A program made the position numbers and the translations under genes. Of a DNA stretch of 64,000 nt, positions 21,860 to 33,000 are shown piece by piece (the first letter of the stretch is position 1; the number at the start of each line of letters is the position of its first letter). Source of the stretch: Symbiodinium natans. Taxonomy: Eukaryota; Sar; Dinophyceae; Suessiales; Symbiodiniaceae. Below the pieces are notes generated by a model that was given only the letters and a program-made list of their open reading frames with translations, made no database searches and was not told where the DNA came from. The DNA lies in the NCBI GenBank assembly GCA_905221605.1, contig CAJNDS010000031.1, forward strand, positions 156,501-220,500, in the 5' to 3' direction.

Positions 21860-24700
21860 GTGCAACAAAAGGCTTCGCAAAAAAAAATGCAACTTTAAGG
21901 TGCAGGCGCAGAACGGCAAGTTCCGTTTAGGTTCCCATGCCCCCTACTTTCCCTTCCAGCCACCGCGGCACACCCAACCGCATGCCACGGCCCAAGGCAG
22001 GCACAACATGCTTGCACACCCTACGAAGTCCATAGTTGCAGAACATGCATCTGGCCAAAAGCTTTCAACTTCTGGCCCCCTGCTCAAGGCATTCAAGACT
22101 TCTGAGAAATCCAGTACTTCTGTACCGGCATCTCCATCTAGTGTTCTTTTGATGGAATAGAGCCTATATGGAGTCACGCAGGCTACACGCAGGTGGATAT
22201 ATGCAGTTTTGAGCCGGATCGGTTTTGCCACTGCGCGCTCTGCCAGAATCGTGGCCCCACTCTCAGGGAAGGTCGCGATCGATCGTGAGCAGAGAGGCAT
22301 TGGTACCGGTTGTTGGCTTCTTGGCACCGTTCAGACCATACTGCTCGACTGCAAGATGCAGCTCAGAGGAGGTTCGCCAAGCGGGCTTTCCGATCGCTTC
22401 GTGCTACTTCATGCCGTTGGTCTGGTTGCTTCATAGTGTCCAGAATGTCCCAAGCTGAAGGTCTGCAGGTGTCCGTTGCAACGCCGCGAACCCATTTGCA
22501 AGACCATGCATAGGGCTGCAAAGCATAGCGCGGCGACTACCAGGTAATGGAAGATGTGCCCCAAGAGCTACGAGTAGCAGCCATGGCCAGCTGAGGAGAT
22601 TCGAGGTGTAGCATAGACAAGATACCACTCTTCATGATCACAACCGGCAGCAACAACAACCTGAGAAACGACTGCACTGAAACTGCTCCCAGGATGTTGA
22701 AACGAGCCTGTCTACTGCTGTCTGCTGTCTACAGGTTGCAGGTGCTAAGCTGCGCACGTCATGAGCAAAGGCACGAAGATGTGACAGTTGAATCGCCTCA
22801 CCTCTGGAGGCAAACTTTCGGGGCTGACGACGCTCATGACGCCCACAACGCTGCTCGTGTCGACCTTGACCAGTAGCATACACCAGCTGGCAAAAAGCAG
22901 TCGCCACAAGCAACGCGCGTTGTTGCCAAGGCACGTCGCTTTGAATGGACTGCATCGCGGTTTCCTCAGGCACCACACTGTATAAGCTGAACGTCATGCA
23001 TTTCTCTCGAACTCTCTCGCGCTTGTCTCGGCTCCAGCACTCGGGCTTCCTAGTATCATATGGGTCGGCCCCCCCGGTTTCTCGGAACACTTCGGAACTC
23101 AAACGATCAGGGGGGGATCAGACCCTCCAGAGATCGCTGTGGCGCGGCACTTCCAGGTCGGAAACTGGGTGGAAAGCAACACAGTGCGACACTGTGGGCG
23201 AGGAGCAACGAATACACCGCAATTCAAGAAGTGGGACTCAAGCCATTCACCAATACATTCTTGTTAGTCCAAAAAGTATGTGTTATAGGTTAGCCTGCAC
23301 AACGTCTCTCCCATATTCGCTGTCCTGCTCTTTAAGTCCTTCAAACCTCCCTTTTTGTGCTGTTTCCTTTGCTGAATGTCAGAACGGTAGAAGAAAACTC
23401 AATGGGAGAATGAATTGTAGTGAACAGAGAGTCACGGCCTTCGGAAGCTAACTTCGTCATCGGAATCGCCCCCCTCTTTCTCCTCCTTTGCTCTGGTCAG
23501 AGCCGAGCTCTATGGCTGAGGATGCGGCTGGGAAATCATTGACACTCGCAAAGGAGTTCCCACGTCGCGCCGCATTAGGTGCCATCGGGGGCGGGGTTGT
23601 GGAAGATCTACCGTAATCCACGTCCACCCTTGCGCCTCGGCTGGGCAGACGATCTTTGCACGGCCGCTCTGTGGCGTGGCATCCCTCAAGGAGTCTGGAA
23701 GACAAGCTGCCGTTGATGATGTAAGCCGTGCCTCAGCCAGAGAGCGAAGGTCTTCACATTTTCTACGGCGACCCTTCAGATCGCACACTGCAGGCGAAGC
23801 TGCGAACTGGGGCCCATTTCTTGCCCTTTGTGGTTGCAGCTGCATCTGCCTGGCCAAGCATGAAAGGAATGAGATCGGCTCGTTGCCTTGACGTGTGTTG
23901 CAAGGCTGCTTGCCAACTTGAAAGACATTAAGATGTTGCCCGCTGCCATCAAGTCCAGTCGAGCGAAAGTGAAGTCCAGACCCGACACCGCTGGCCTCTG
24001 CTGCTGCAGCCTGTGAGGATCTCGCCTCCATGACTCCACAGACTCCAAGGACTTTGGAGAAAAAAAAACTCACACCCGCACCACTCTTTGTCTTTGCCTG
24101 ACTCTCAGCCGGCTGCGTCTCCACCTCCTCCTCGGCACAACTTTGAATGAAAGTCTCGCCACTTTGCTGGCATCGAGTTCAGCCGCCCAGGTGCTCTGGA
24201 TGTGACGCCCGTTGTCATCTCCACATCTACTGGGGGCTGCAAGTCTCTAGCCTCAATATAGCATTCTTGCCTCTTGTATGGGGCTCCATGGCTGCCCGCG
24301 AAACGAACGAACCGAACGCTGAGCCCTGAACCGCTTTGGACGTGTAGGAGTCGCCGATATGCAGCCTCAGCTGGCAAGAGCACAAGGTCCAAACGTCAGT
24401 GTGCTGCGAAAGACTAAGCTGTCTGCAAACAACGCTGCCAGACCTGATGAAGCAGCACTGGCAACCTCAATGCAAGTACAGTATCGCTAAAAGCAGAAGC
24501 AAGCTAGCAGGTCTGATGTCGGGTTGACGGACAAAAGGCAGGCGAGCAACAGCAGCACCAGAAACCACAAGCTCCGTGAGTCCGGCAGTAGAGACACGGA
24601 TTCTCGCCTTCCTTCAAAATCTTTATTTTTAAGGATGCAACAGGTTCAACAGGTAGCAGCACACCCTTGCTAGCACCTCGATTAAGCCTTGCTTTACGCA
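21860..24700 (-). other. Coding-like minus exons of unknown gene(s)
   Basis: Between the VWA gene and the TM9SF start several minus stretches have protein-like composition: ~22.05-22.17 kb (IKRTLDGDAG, LDFSEVLNALSRGPEVE), ~22.80-22.90 kb (SSVVGVMSVVSPESLPPE), ~23.55-23.75 kb (KCEDLRSLAEARL), ~23.95-24.05 kb (KVLGVCGVMEARSS) and ~24.15-24.37 kb (VDVEMTTGVTSRAPGRLN). They could be 3' exons of the VWA gene or a separate gene. I recognise no domain, and alternative frames are also open, so no joins are given. Confidence 0.35.
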
Positions 24701-24721
24701 TGCCGCATGCCTCATGCACTG

Positions 24722-26273
24722 TACTGTCCTTCACATTGGAGCTCATCACCGAGATTTTGGACAATTCCATCAATACTGCGCCGAAGTGCCGCATAATCCT
24801 CTCGCACATGGCGAGACACTGTGAACAGGTTGCTGCTGTGCGCGCACGCGTGTGTGCATGCGTACGTGCCTGTGCGCGTGCCTGTGCGCGTGTGTATGCG
24901 TGTCCTTCATGCTTGCCATGTACGGGCAGCTCTCGTTCATGGGCAGCTCGCAAGCCACATGGACGTCTGTGGTGCCAGTGACCTTCATGGACTCCGCTGG
25001 GCAGCAGGAAGATAGCGCGTAGAGAATTTCTCCCTCAATGGCCTGAGATCATTCGGGGCACGTTCTTCAGCGAAGGTTAGTCTACTCAGACTGCTGCACA
25101 AAGGCAGTGCAAAGGCAGTGCAAATTGGCTGCAAATTGCCACGTCCCCTGCCTTGGCCTCATGCTTGACCAGGATACCCACCAGGGTGACGTTTGTTTCC
25201 GACTTCAGGTACGCGGAGGCTAGCTTAGAGGGTGTGTCCATCTTGCCCGGTGGCGGCCTGAACGCATCGCATTGAGCAACGCCCTGCTACGCCCTGCTTA
25301 AGAAATCGAGATGATCTGTGATAGTGTTAGGCCTTCCGTCAGTGACCAAGATGATCATGTGCGAACCTTGACAGCGCACGAACACGCACCACCGTGGACG
25401 GGATCATGCACCGCCATGCACCGCCCCTAGATCGACCCTCAGAGTCGCGCTCGATAGCTCCTCGCAATTCGGCGGCAGATTCTCGGGTGACTGAGGTAGC
25501 GCTGCTGTCAGGTGGCCGTAAGCGCCTCCGACGCAGAGGGTTCGGGCCTCCTCGCAATGCAGTCACCGCATGAAAGTGGCAGAAACTCCAGCCGACGGTT
25601 ATGTTTATCTCTAAATTTCTCAAAAAGCCACAGCCGCCATGGCCGCTTGGAAGCCTTGGGAAGCCTTGTTGGGAAGCCTTGGGAAGCCTTGGGAAGCCTT
25701 GGGAAGCCTTGGGAAGCCTTGGGAAGCCTTGGGAAGCCTTGGGAAGCCTTGGTGTTGAAGCGGCCTCCGGCCGCGCGCGTCCGCCAAAAGCATTCCCACA
25801 CAATGCTTTGGCCATGTCCGTGCCGCCCCTCGACGCCGTGACACCCTGAGGCAGCGCTGCAAGTGGAGAAATATCCTCTCTGACCGGGAAGATGGCTCGA
25901 AAGTCGCTTGAGAACTGCCCCAGGCCGGCACGGAACTGAGGGACCGAAGCGTTCAGTTGCACCGCCAGGTCTCTCGCGAAGAGCAAGCTTTGCCGCCAGT
26001 CGCTATCAGAGACAGAGCCACTAGCATCAAGGACCAAGTAGATGTCCAGCGGGGCTGTAGCATGTACTACTTCGTAGACCTGGTCGCTGAACAGAAAAAC
26101 AGAGGAGCCTTGTCAAAAATTTATTTAACATGCTTGAACCAAGCTGATATCAGTCCTGCGACCTTTTCCGTTGATTTCGGCCGGACCACCAGGATGATCA
26201 CCAGTGGCAGCAAGGCACCCGCTGTTGCCAGGCCAATGAGGAGCCACGCCGCCCACTGCTTGGGGGAAGCCAT
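24722..26273 (-). CDS. Membrane-anchored von Willebrand factor A (VWA) domain protein
   Basis: VWA domains bind protein ligands through a metal site (MIDAS). Exon 1 (26134-26273, ATG 26271-26273) encodes a single hydrophobic anchor, WLLIGLATAGALLPLVIILV, with few charges before it. A 47-base GC-AG intron joins in phase to exon 2 (25800-26086): LDIYLVLDASGSVSDSDW with the DxSxS metal motif, FRAGLGQFSSDF, and GGTDMAKAL carrying the MIDAS threonine. Exon 3 (from 25366) gives HMIILVTDGRPNT, the TDG strand. Exon 4 (25152-25223) gives LASAYLKSETNVTLVGILVK. A last placed exon (~24722-24840) gives the closing helix LFTVSRHVREDYAALRRSI. All MIDAS residues are present. The 3' end is open and may run on below 24.7 kb. 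A type II membrane orientation is inferred. Confidence 0.82.
24838..24903. repeat. Alternating pyrimidine-purine tract (tgcgcgtg)n
   Basis: About 65 bases of TG/CG steps with occasional TA. It lies just upstream (minus sense) of the last placed VWA exon, within an intron. Confidence 0.85.
25655..25753. repeat. 10-bp minisatellite (unit gggaagcctt) in a VWA intron
   Basis: Nine to ten copies of an exact 10-base unit, with one shorter break near 25669. Because the unit length is not a multiple of three it reads as a 10-residue protein repeat in every frame, giving false ORFs. It lies in the intron 25367-25799. Confidence 0.92.
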
Positions 26274-26289
26274 GGCCAGTCGGCAGCCA

Positions 26290-27880
26290 TGCAACAGGCA
26301 CACAACAGATGCGGCACACGGCAAAAAAAAACATCACCTTCCCCTTTCCCTGGTGCCTTGCCCTGGTCGGAGTCTGCTTGGCTGTTTTGCCATGAAGTAG
26401 TGGAGTGTCATCGGTGTTGGTTGCAAACTCCAATGAAGCTGTCAGTGTCGCGGCACAACCGTCAATGTCGTCACTGCAGTCTGCCATGCAAGCGGCGCAT
26501 GGATCCACAAAAGCAATCATAAACAGAGACCGTATTTCTGGCGTTCTGAGCTGACGCGAGACCCAGAGCAACGGGTCTGAGACGGCCTGAGACGGCCTGG
26601 GAGACATCCCGCGATATCCCCATGGAGACTTGCGCTCCCATGCATCGAATACGGGAACAGCGCACGGCGCACGGCATACATTTCATGACTGTGCCGCGAA
26701 GGGGCGCTACAAGTGTCCCTGCGCAAGAGCATTATTGCAGGGCTACGCAAGTGTTCTTGAGGTAATGTCTGGGTCATGACGAGGTATGAATGTTGACATG
26801 TTGATGTGTGAAATACCCACGGAACGACAGAGACCTGACCCATTGCATGCACACAAGCAGTTTGCTTCTGTGATCTCAGGATCTCTGCGATGACGTCGTC
26901 CTGCGGAGAAAAGGACACGTCGTCTGCATGCTTTTGCTCAAGGTTACTCGCTCACGTCCTTGCAGGATACTGAACTCTTGACTTCTGTGAGATTCAATGC
27001 GCCGTCAGCTATCCTTTCTCATCAATACATTCGGATGGAACCAGGCGACTCATCGCGCTTGGACCTTGGTGCTGTATGATTCGGGAGAATGGTGACCCTT
27101 CCAGGGATGATTGTGAGTGTCACAGAGGCCCAAACGCACTACATGTGTAAAAAATACCGAAGAAGTCGAGGAACGCCGACCTGGCAGTTAACGAAGGACG
27201 CAACAAAAAAACGAAAAAAGTACAGCTGCAAACACGTTGAGCACGTTGAATCAGGCGGGCATACTCCCAAGGCGACTCTGCTCTCAAAGGTGACAGCTCT
27301 TGGTCTACGCCCAGGGGCCTCAGATGCCATGTGTGTTGTAATGCTCTTTTCCCTCCTTGGCTTGAAAATGACCACGGCAGCCACGGGTGCCGGGCGTTCC
27401 GCGCCCGGCGCTTGCAGAGAGCTGGAGATGCGAACACGGAAATTTTGCATAATGACGGCATGGTGACATCTGATGGTATGGAACTGTTCGCTTTGTTCTC
27501 TCATGCCGTCTCGCCTGCGTCATGAGGAGCTGGCTATCAATCATGGTGTCCTCATACGGCAAGCAAGACCGACAATTGCTCAGCATGCAGCTGAGACGGC
27601 TGGTTCAATGAGAGCAAGGCAAAGGCACAGAGTGACGAAGCAAGGAGAAAACCGGTAAAGTTAAAGCTCTTTCTTTGACAACTCTGCTTCGGATGTAAAC
27701 TGGAACCTGCATGCTGCAACAAGCCACGCCCATCTGTGTATCGGCATCGGCACCTTTACAAGTAGCAGGAACTTAGGTCCAGCCATTTGCTGCCCCCCAA
27801 TCTGCAGTGTACACATAATTGTATACACACACACATATATATATGTATATGTATGTATTTCGCGGCCATTTTCTAGTAAT
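26290..27880. other. Between VWA start and kinase end; no gene assigned
   Basis: The stretch would hold the VWA promoter and 5' leader, and the kinase 3' leader. One minus frame near 26.35-26.50 kb (MADCSDDIDGCAATLTASLE) looks protein-like and may be an alternative upstream exon of the VWA gene. TA/CA-rich runs occur at 27820-27860. I see no promoter motif. Confidence 0.4.
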
Positions 27881-27889
27881 ACTGTATAG

Positions 27890-30800
27890 CTACAAAGCAC
27901 TCACTGAAAGCCCTTGCCATCGGATCTGAGTGGGGCCGCTGTCCTCCGGGAGGCATGTCAGCAGCTCCTCGTAGTTGATGTTGCCGAAAGCCTGGAGTTT
28001 CAGCGGTGCTTCAGTCTTATCTGGGAAGGAGCCGGCAAGGTAGATTAAGCCACCTCCACGTCTCTTGCTGTGGCAGTGCGTGTCTTGGTCCTTATGGCTC
28101 CAAGATGGACAGCAGCCTGGCACATGACTCCAAGATGTTGCAAGGTGCTTGGAACGAGCGTCTGAAGCGAGGCAGTGTGGCGACAGGGGCACCGTTGTGC
28201 CTGTCGGCAAAGACCTGTTTCCAAGGATAGCGACAGGCCCTGCATCCATGTCGGCGACTTAGCAATGCTTAGAGATTGCTTGATAGCGCCCACTGCGTCG
28301 CTGTGTTCTGTGTGCCTCGAAGAAGCGCTTGATAAGTCTAGGCGCGAGATCAGTGGCGCCAAACGGCCCCACCTAAGCAAAGCCGTAGCTACGATCTCAT
28401 CACACACACCCACAAAGATCCCAAAGACATCCAAAATGACATTGCCTTGCCCGTCTAAGAATCAGTCCAAAGGAGCCGAAGTAGGTCCCGCGGCGAAGAA
28501 CCTGCGACAAAACACTGTGGGTCCTGCAACCATCCACAAAATGGCAGAGAGGGAGGGCTCACTCTCTGGCAATCAAGTCTGCCGCTGCAACCGCAGCAAG
28601 GTCGCACCTGGGAAAGCTTGCACTTCTTGAGACTTTTAGAGCAACCATTACGTCATTACGCATGCTTTGCGTTACGGGACTGCCGGAATCCATTTCCGCG
28701 GTATCAAAGCCGGGGAGCGTGTCTGTGCGGCCCAAATCGACAATGCTCATGGCTGGCACCACCGCCTTATGTCATGGCCAACGTTGCATAAGGGGCAGTG
28801 AGCAGGCCTATCCCACCTCCTTGAGGTTGCACCGGCCCAACAGCAGCCTCGGAAATGAGCCGACTGCCCACATGGCGATCTTTAGCGTCCTATACTTGCG
28901 TCTCTAAGGCCTTAATCCGATCGATTTCGGGATGAAGCCATCGCGGTCCAGATCGCTCTGCGCACAGTTTGCTCAACACAAGACAGACCATCGGTAGCCA
29001 TGAACAGCCCCCACCAAAAAAAACATCAGCGCATGTCACGTGCTGCACCTGCTGGAAGGCCGTCCGAAGCTGATCGAAATCCCGATGCGGAACTGCAGCA
29101 CAACAACTCCACCGAGTTCGAGCAGCAACTCAACACGTTCCGCCAGGCTCTGCTAAGACCCGGACCCACCGCTGGCAACATTATTAGGCTCAACGAATAG
29201 CAAAGCATCTTGTATCGAAGCTCCTCAGAACGACAAACGATGACAAACGAAGACGAGTCTTGATTCACCACGAAGAGCTGTGACAATCCCTGAGCGCTTC
29301 GCCCTGGCTTCTTTGGTGTTGCTGTGGTTTGTATTGATGGTGCTGATCGGCATGATGGTCTGGGAAGACGCAGGATTGCAGACATGCCCGCACCGTCACC
29401 ACGTTCTCAAAAGTACGGTGCGGTGCTGTTTCCCCCACCTTCAGCCAGGGATGGTGCAAGGCCTTGGCAGCAGTCGGCCGCTCTCCAGCAGGCCTCGACC
29501 GTCCGAGCATCGGGAGACAGGTGCTCCTTTTGTATTGGGCTTTACTTTGCTTTGCATCTTGCTTGTGTCTTCACTTTGCATCTAACCTCCCCTGGCCTCA
29601 GCAGCCGCAGGGCAAAATCCCGTGCCAAGGGACTTCTCTCACTCCATCCTACTCCGGACATGGGCTGGATAGACTCTGACTCCACTCTGATCAAGCACTC
29701 GTGCCTTCATCATCTCTGCCGAAGCCCCAGCCTCTCCTGGAGAGGCAACGTCCAGCTATTGACATCAATCATCGGCAGCTTCTAAAATGGCCTGGAGCTG
29801 ACGCTGGCACCGCTTCCCACCAGGAGTGCATGGGCGATGGCACCCACACTGGCATGAACACAGCTGTGTGTGCTTCTCATGGCTTCCGGCACAGGCACAG
29901 CGACTCGCCCGGGCCTCCACATGTCGGCACCGCCATGCTTGGTCGGCTCGGAGCTTTTCAAGATCTGTTGCACGTCACACACACACACACACACTAGCCA
30001 GAGCTTCCAGTGTGCAAGGTTGCCCTTGGTTGCACCTGCCTCTGGCACTGTGTACTCATTGGGGTTCTTTTGAATAATCCTGCAATCGACATGCCGCTTC
30101 TCTTATGGGCGCAGTGATTGAAAGGGGGTTATCTCCGAGGAACACACGCATTATCAGGATCCAGGATGTTGGCAAGGCCGAAATCCACCACCTGCCACGT
30201 GTTAAGGGGCAGATGATTGGATGTCATGGCACAGGATGGCACTGCTGAACATGCTTGGCGATTAGGTCCTTGATGACAGCATCTGGCAACTTGGTGGTCA
30301 GCAGAAGGTTGCTGGGCTTCAAGTCACGATGAAAGACCTCTTCCGCTACGTTCGTGGATGCTCGAGTTGCACGTGCGCACTGCGAGAGGTTCAGAATGGC
30401 CTGGGCCGAATGGCTATGGCACAGGGCGAGGAGTGCCTGAACGGCTTGCTTTGAGTTCTGACAAAATCGAAAGAAAAGATCACTGGAGCGAAGCTCTGAC
30501 CCAAGCTGTTCACCTGCCTGACGCACGTAGGCTGCACAAGTCGATTCCTTCACATGAAAGCTATGAGAATGATTGTGAAGGGATGGCCATGGATTGCATG
30601 ATGCCGATGGAGAGAACACGCACATGCCTGCAACCAGTTGCCCTCGTCCATCTTCTCCAACCAATCCTAACACAAACTCTCACTTGGACTCGACTCAAGA
30701 GTACCACGCTACCGGCCTGTACATCACCGCCCATGTAGTAGTCGCTGATGATGTAGTAGTTCTTGTCATCCTGCGACAAGGACTTGCGCCAGCCGGTTCA

Positions 30801-31250
30801 AAGTTGCTGGACGAGACCCGAGACTCTCCTCCATGAGGTCCGTGATGCTTGAGATGTGCGGGTGCTGCAGCTCCTGGTCGCAACGAGTCGCACAACCATT
30901 CCGAAGCTGAGCTGAGTGGCAAGGTCTCACTTCTGCGCAGCGACTGACAAGTCAGTGCCGCCTGCAGGGCGCGGAGCTTTTCCATCACGTTGGAGGCCGT
31001 TCGCACCATCGCCTGCACGTACATAATGCTGGGCCTGCTGCCTTTCAATCACCCCCCCAAAGCAATTCTTGGAAGACGGCCTTGGGGACCGTCTTACACA
31101 TCTTGAGCTTCTGGGAGTCTTTCTCTTTCATGACCTGACGCGGGGACCAGCAATTGAGCCAAACTCTCCTCTAAGCCCACACGGGAGCGTTGAAGCACAA
31201 CTTCGCCCAAGCTTTTGCTTTTCTCTTGCACCCTCGTGGCGCGAAAGCTC
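27890..31250 (-). CDS. Calcium-dependent protein kinase (CDPK type), micro-exon gene
   Basis: A Ser/Thr kinase domain is read through phase-matched micro-exons: 31181-~31240 LGEVVLQRSR; 31081-31134 with the beta3 lysine in LKMCKTVPK; 30962-31012; 30829-30873 ELQHPHISSITDLME; 30717-30770 DDKNYYIISDYYMGGDVQ; 30628-30666 DWLEKMDEGNWLQ; 30518-30547; 30401-30448 LLALCHSHSAQ; 30269-30337 VFHRDLKPSNLLL (catalytic loop); 30148-30191 VVDFGLANILDPDN; 30040-30079 NPNEYTVPE; 29915-29964 HGGADMW; ~29.80-29.85 GAIAHALLVG; 29597-29648 SPLARDFALRLL; 29439-29493 ERPTAAKALHHPWLK; 29166-~29231 LRYKMLCYSLSLIMLP; 29049-29092 PHRDFDQLRTAFQQ; EF-hand SDLDRDGFI (to 28957). The end of a later EF-hand, GNINYEELLTCLPE, lies near 27.95-28.00 kb; stop TAG 27890-27892. 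Middle EF-hands (28.2-28.8 kb) and the first exon are unresolved. The G-loop lacks its first glycines in the placed exon. Confidence 0.9.
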
Positions 31251-31272
31251 CTCCTTGGGAGGCGTAGAACTG

Positions 31273-32532
31273 TCATCCCTTTGCCCTGCACTCGTCTTTT
31301 GCCAAGCCCGACTCCTGTGAATTTGTAGGCCCTGGACTCAAGGTCATGTACCCGTACCAAGCGGAACCAAGAACAGACAAGAAGCACCCCAGAGCAGACA
31401 AGCCGGAGATATCATCCCCCAGCAGCATCACAGAGAGTAGGATCACCAGAACCTTGCTGGTGTTCTGCAGCATGAGAACCGAGGCCGCCGAGACCAACTT
31501 CGATACTGCAAGGCCATAGAAGCCCAAGCAGCATCCCGAGAGCCCAGAGGTAAGTACCAGCAGCCAGCCATCCCAAGGTGTCTCAGATATCACCTTACCC
31601 CAGCTCGGCGCCTCGTGCATTAGAATCGACACGAGGAGGAGTGGGATCATACCAAAGGTGTTGTTCATGACCATGCAAACTGCCAGAGGCTGCTTGAAGT
31701 CAGGGCTCATGAGCAAGTGCCGTTGAAGCAACTTGTCCACGACTGTCAAGAGGCAACCCAATAAGATCATAACAAGGCTATAAGTTGTGACGGAGAAGTT
31801 GTAGATCCCGTACAAAGTGGTTCCAAACAAAGTCAGGAACATGGAGAGCACGTGACCTGGTCGTACAGTCTTGGGGCTGTTGAACAAGAATTTCTCAAGA
31901 ACAAAGGTGATGATGGGCAGAACGTTCCGGATGATGCTGACAGTGCTTACAGTTGTACCCTCCAAAGCAAAAATCGATGTCCCCAGCATGCCAGACACCA
32001 GAAACGAGACCGGGAGCCATCTCCAAAAGTCTCGAAAGCTCGGGCAGGCCAGGTCTCTGAAGCGGGCTAAGATGACGACGATGTTGGCGATGAACATTTG
32101 CAAAATGACGAGCAGGCACGTGGCCTGAAATGTGCTTGCAGCCTCCTTGTTCAAGAGATTTGTGCAAACACTTGCGGAGATCCAGGAGGTGATCGAGGTA
32201 GTGACTTCTGCTGTAGAGACATGGCTGAGTACAACAGACACAGCTAGAGCACTAAGCAGAACTCCCATCTGAAGGTGCGACAAAGCACGTGGACTTGGCC
32301 AATGGCGCACGGGTCCAACACCCTGAGTCGGCAACCCAAAAATGTCTCCAAATGTCTGGGAGTTCGTGCGGTTTCTTGGGAGCTCCATTAGCATCTGGTG
32401 GGCTCGCTGAAGAAGACTCGCAGATCGGGCGCAGCTCGGGCAGTTCTCATTCCGGTCCCCTGCCTCACATGAACTCCACAATACGGAGGGCTCAGATGCC
32501 GCCACGCTAACAAGCACCAGCACCAGCAGCAT
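31273..32532 (-). CDS. Nucleotide-sugar / triose-phosphate-type transporter (DMT superfamily), intronless
   Basis: One uninterrupted frame of 419 residues runs from ATG 32530-32532 to TGA 31273-31275. It opens with a signal-like segment (LLVLVLVSVAAS) and a ~70-residue polar region, then about ten hydrophobic segments. The landmarks of the TPT/nucleotide-sugar transporter group are visible: IIRNVLPIITFVLEKF, the LLGCLLTVVDKLLQRHL loop, and the C-terminal SKLVSAASVLMLQN, TSKVLVILLSVMLLGDDIS, GCFLSVLGSAWYGYMTL. Such proteins exchange phosphorylated sugars or nucleotide sugars across Golgi, ER or plastid membranes. The substrate is not readable here. It has no introns although its neighbour has more than 15, and its stop lies within ~100 bases of the kinase G-loop exon on the same strand. 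Confidence 0.88.
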   Translation of the reverse strand: MLLVLVLVSVAASEPSVLWSSCEAGDRNENCPSCARSASLLQRAHQMLMELPRNRTNSQTFGDIFGLPTQGVGPVRHWPSPRALSHLQMGVLLSALAVSVVLSHVSTAEVTTSITSWISASVCTNLLNKEAASTFQATCLLVILQMFIANIVVILARFRDLACPSFRDFWRWLPVSFLVSGMLGTSIFALEGTTVSTVSIIRNVLPIITFVLEKFLFNSPKTVRPGHVLSMFLTLFGTTLYGIYNFSVTTYSLVMILLGCLLTVVDKLLQRHLLMSPDFKQPLAVCMVMNNTFGMIPLLLVSILMHEAPSWGKVISETPWDGWLLVLTSGLSGCCLGFYGLAVSKLVSAASVLMLQNTSKVLVILLSVMLLGDDISGLSALGCFLSVLGSAWYGYMTLSPGPTNSQESGLAKDECRAKG

Positions 32533-32539
32533 GTGTGTT

Positions 32540-33000
32540 ACATGCAGCCTGGTGCAGTAAGGTAAGCAGGTAAGGTGAAGTAAAGTCTTGAGCACAGAAA
32601 ACCAGCAGATCGGGCTTCGCAAAGCCTCGCGCCTTAAAGTGAGCACAGAAGGATTACATTAGCTCCTGTTGTGGTGCAGAATTTCAGTTACTCACGGTTT
32701 TTACAACCTCTGCACTGCGTCGGGACCCACAACTGCCCCAATGGGCGACGGATATGTGCATCGTGCATTCACTGCACCATCCATGCGCGGATGGCCAGCA
32801 CTAAAAGGCAACAGGCCGCTTTGTCCTGGTGCCTTCCATCTGAGACTTTGCTCAGACACCTGCGCGGTGGCATGCGGGGTGACCTGCACCTGAGTGGTGG
32901 CGGAGCGTGCGCAACTCTTGGCCAGCATTCTCCGAGACCATCCCGATTCAGCCCGATTTGTCTCAAGGAAGCCCTGGCCCAGCCAGGGCTCTGATGCCTA
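32540..33000. other. Upstream region of the transporter gene
   Basis: No exon is recognised. A sequence ending GCTCAAG on the minus strand (32595-32603) shares only the 3' end of the dinoflagellate spliced leader, too little to call a relict. Confidence 0.4.

Noticed and set aside
32595-32609. Possible relict dinoflagellate spliced leader upstream of the transporter
   Set aside because: Only the last seven bases (GCTCAAG) match; that is expected by chance in 64 kb.
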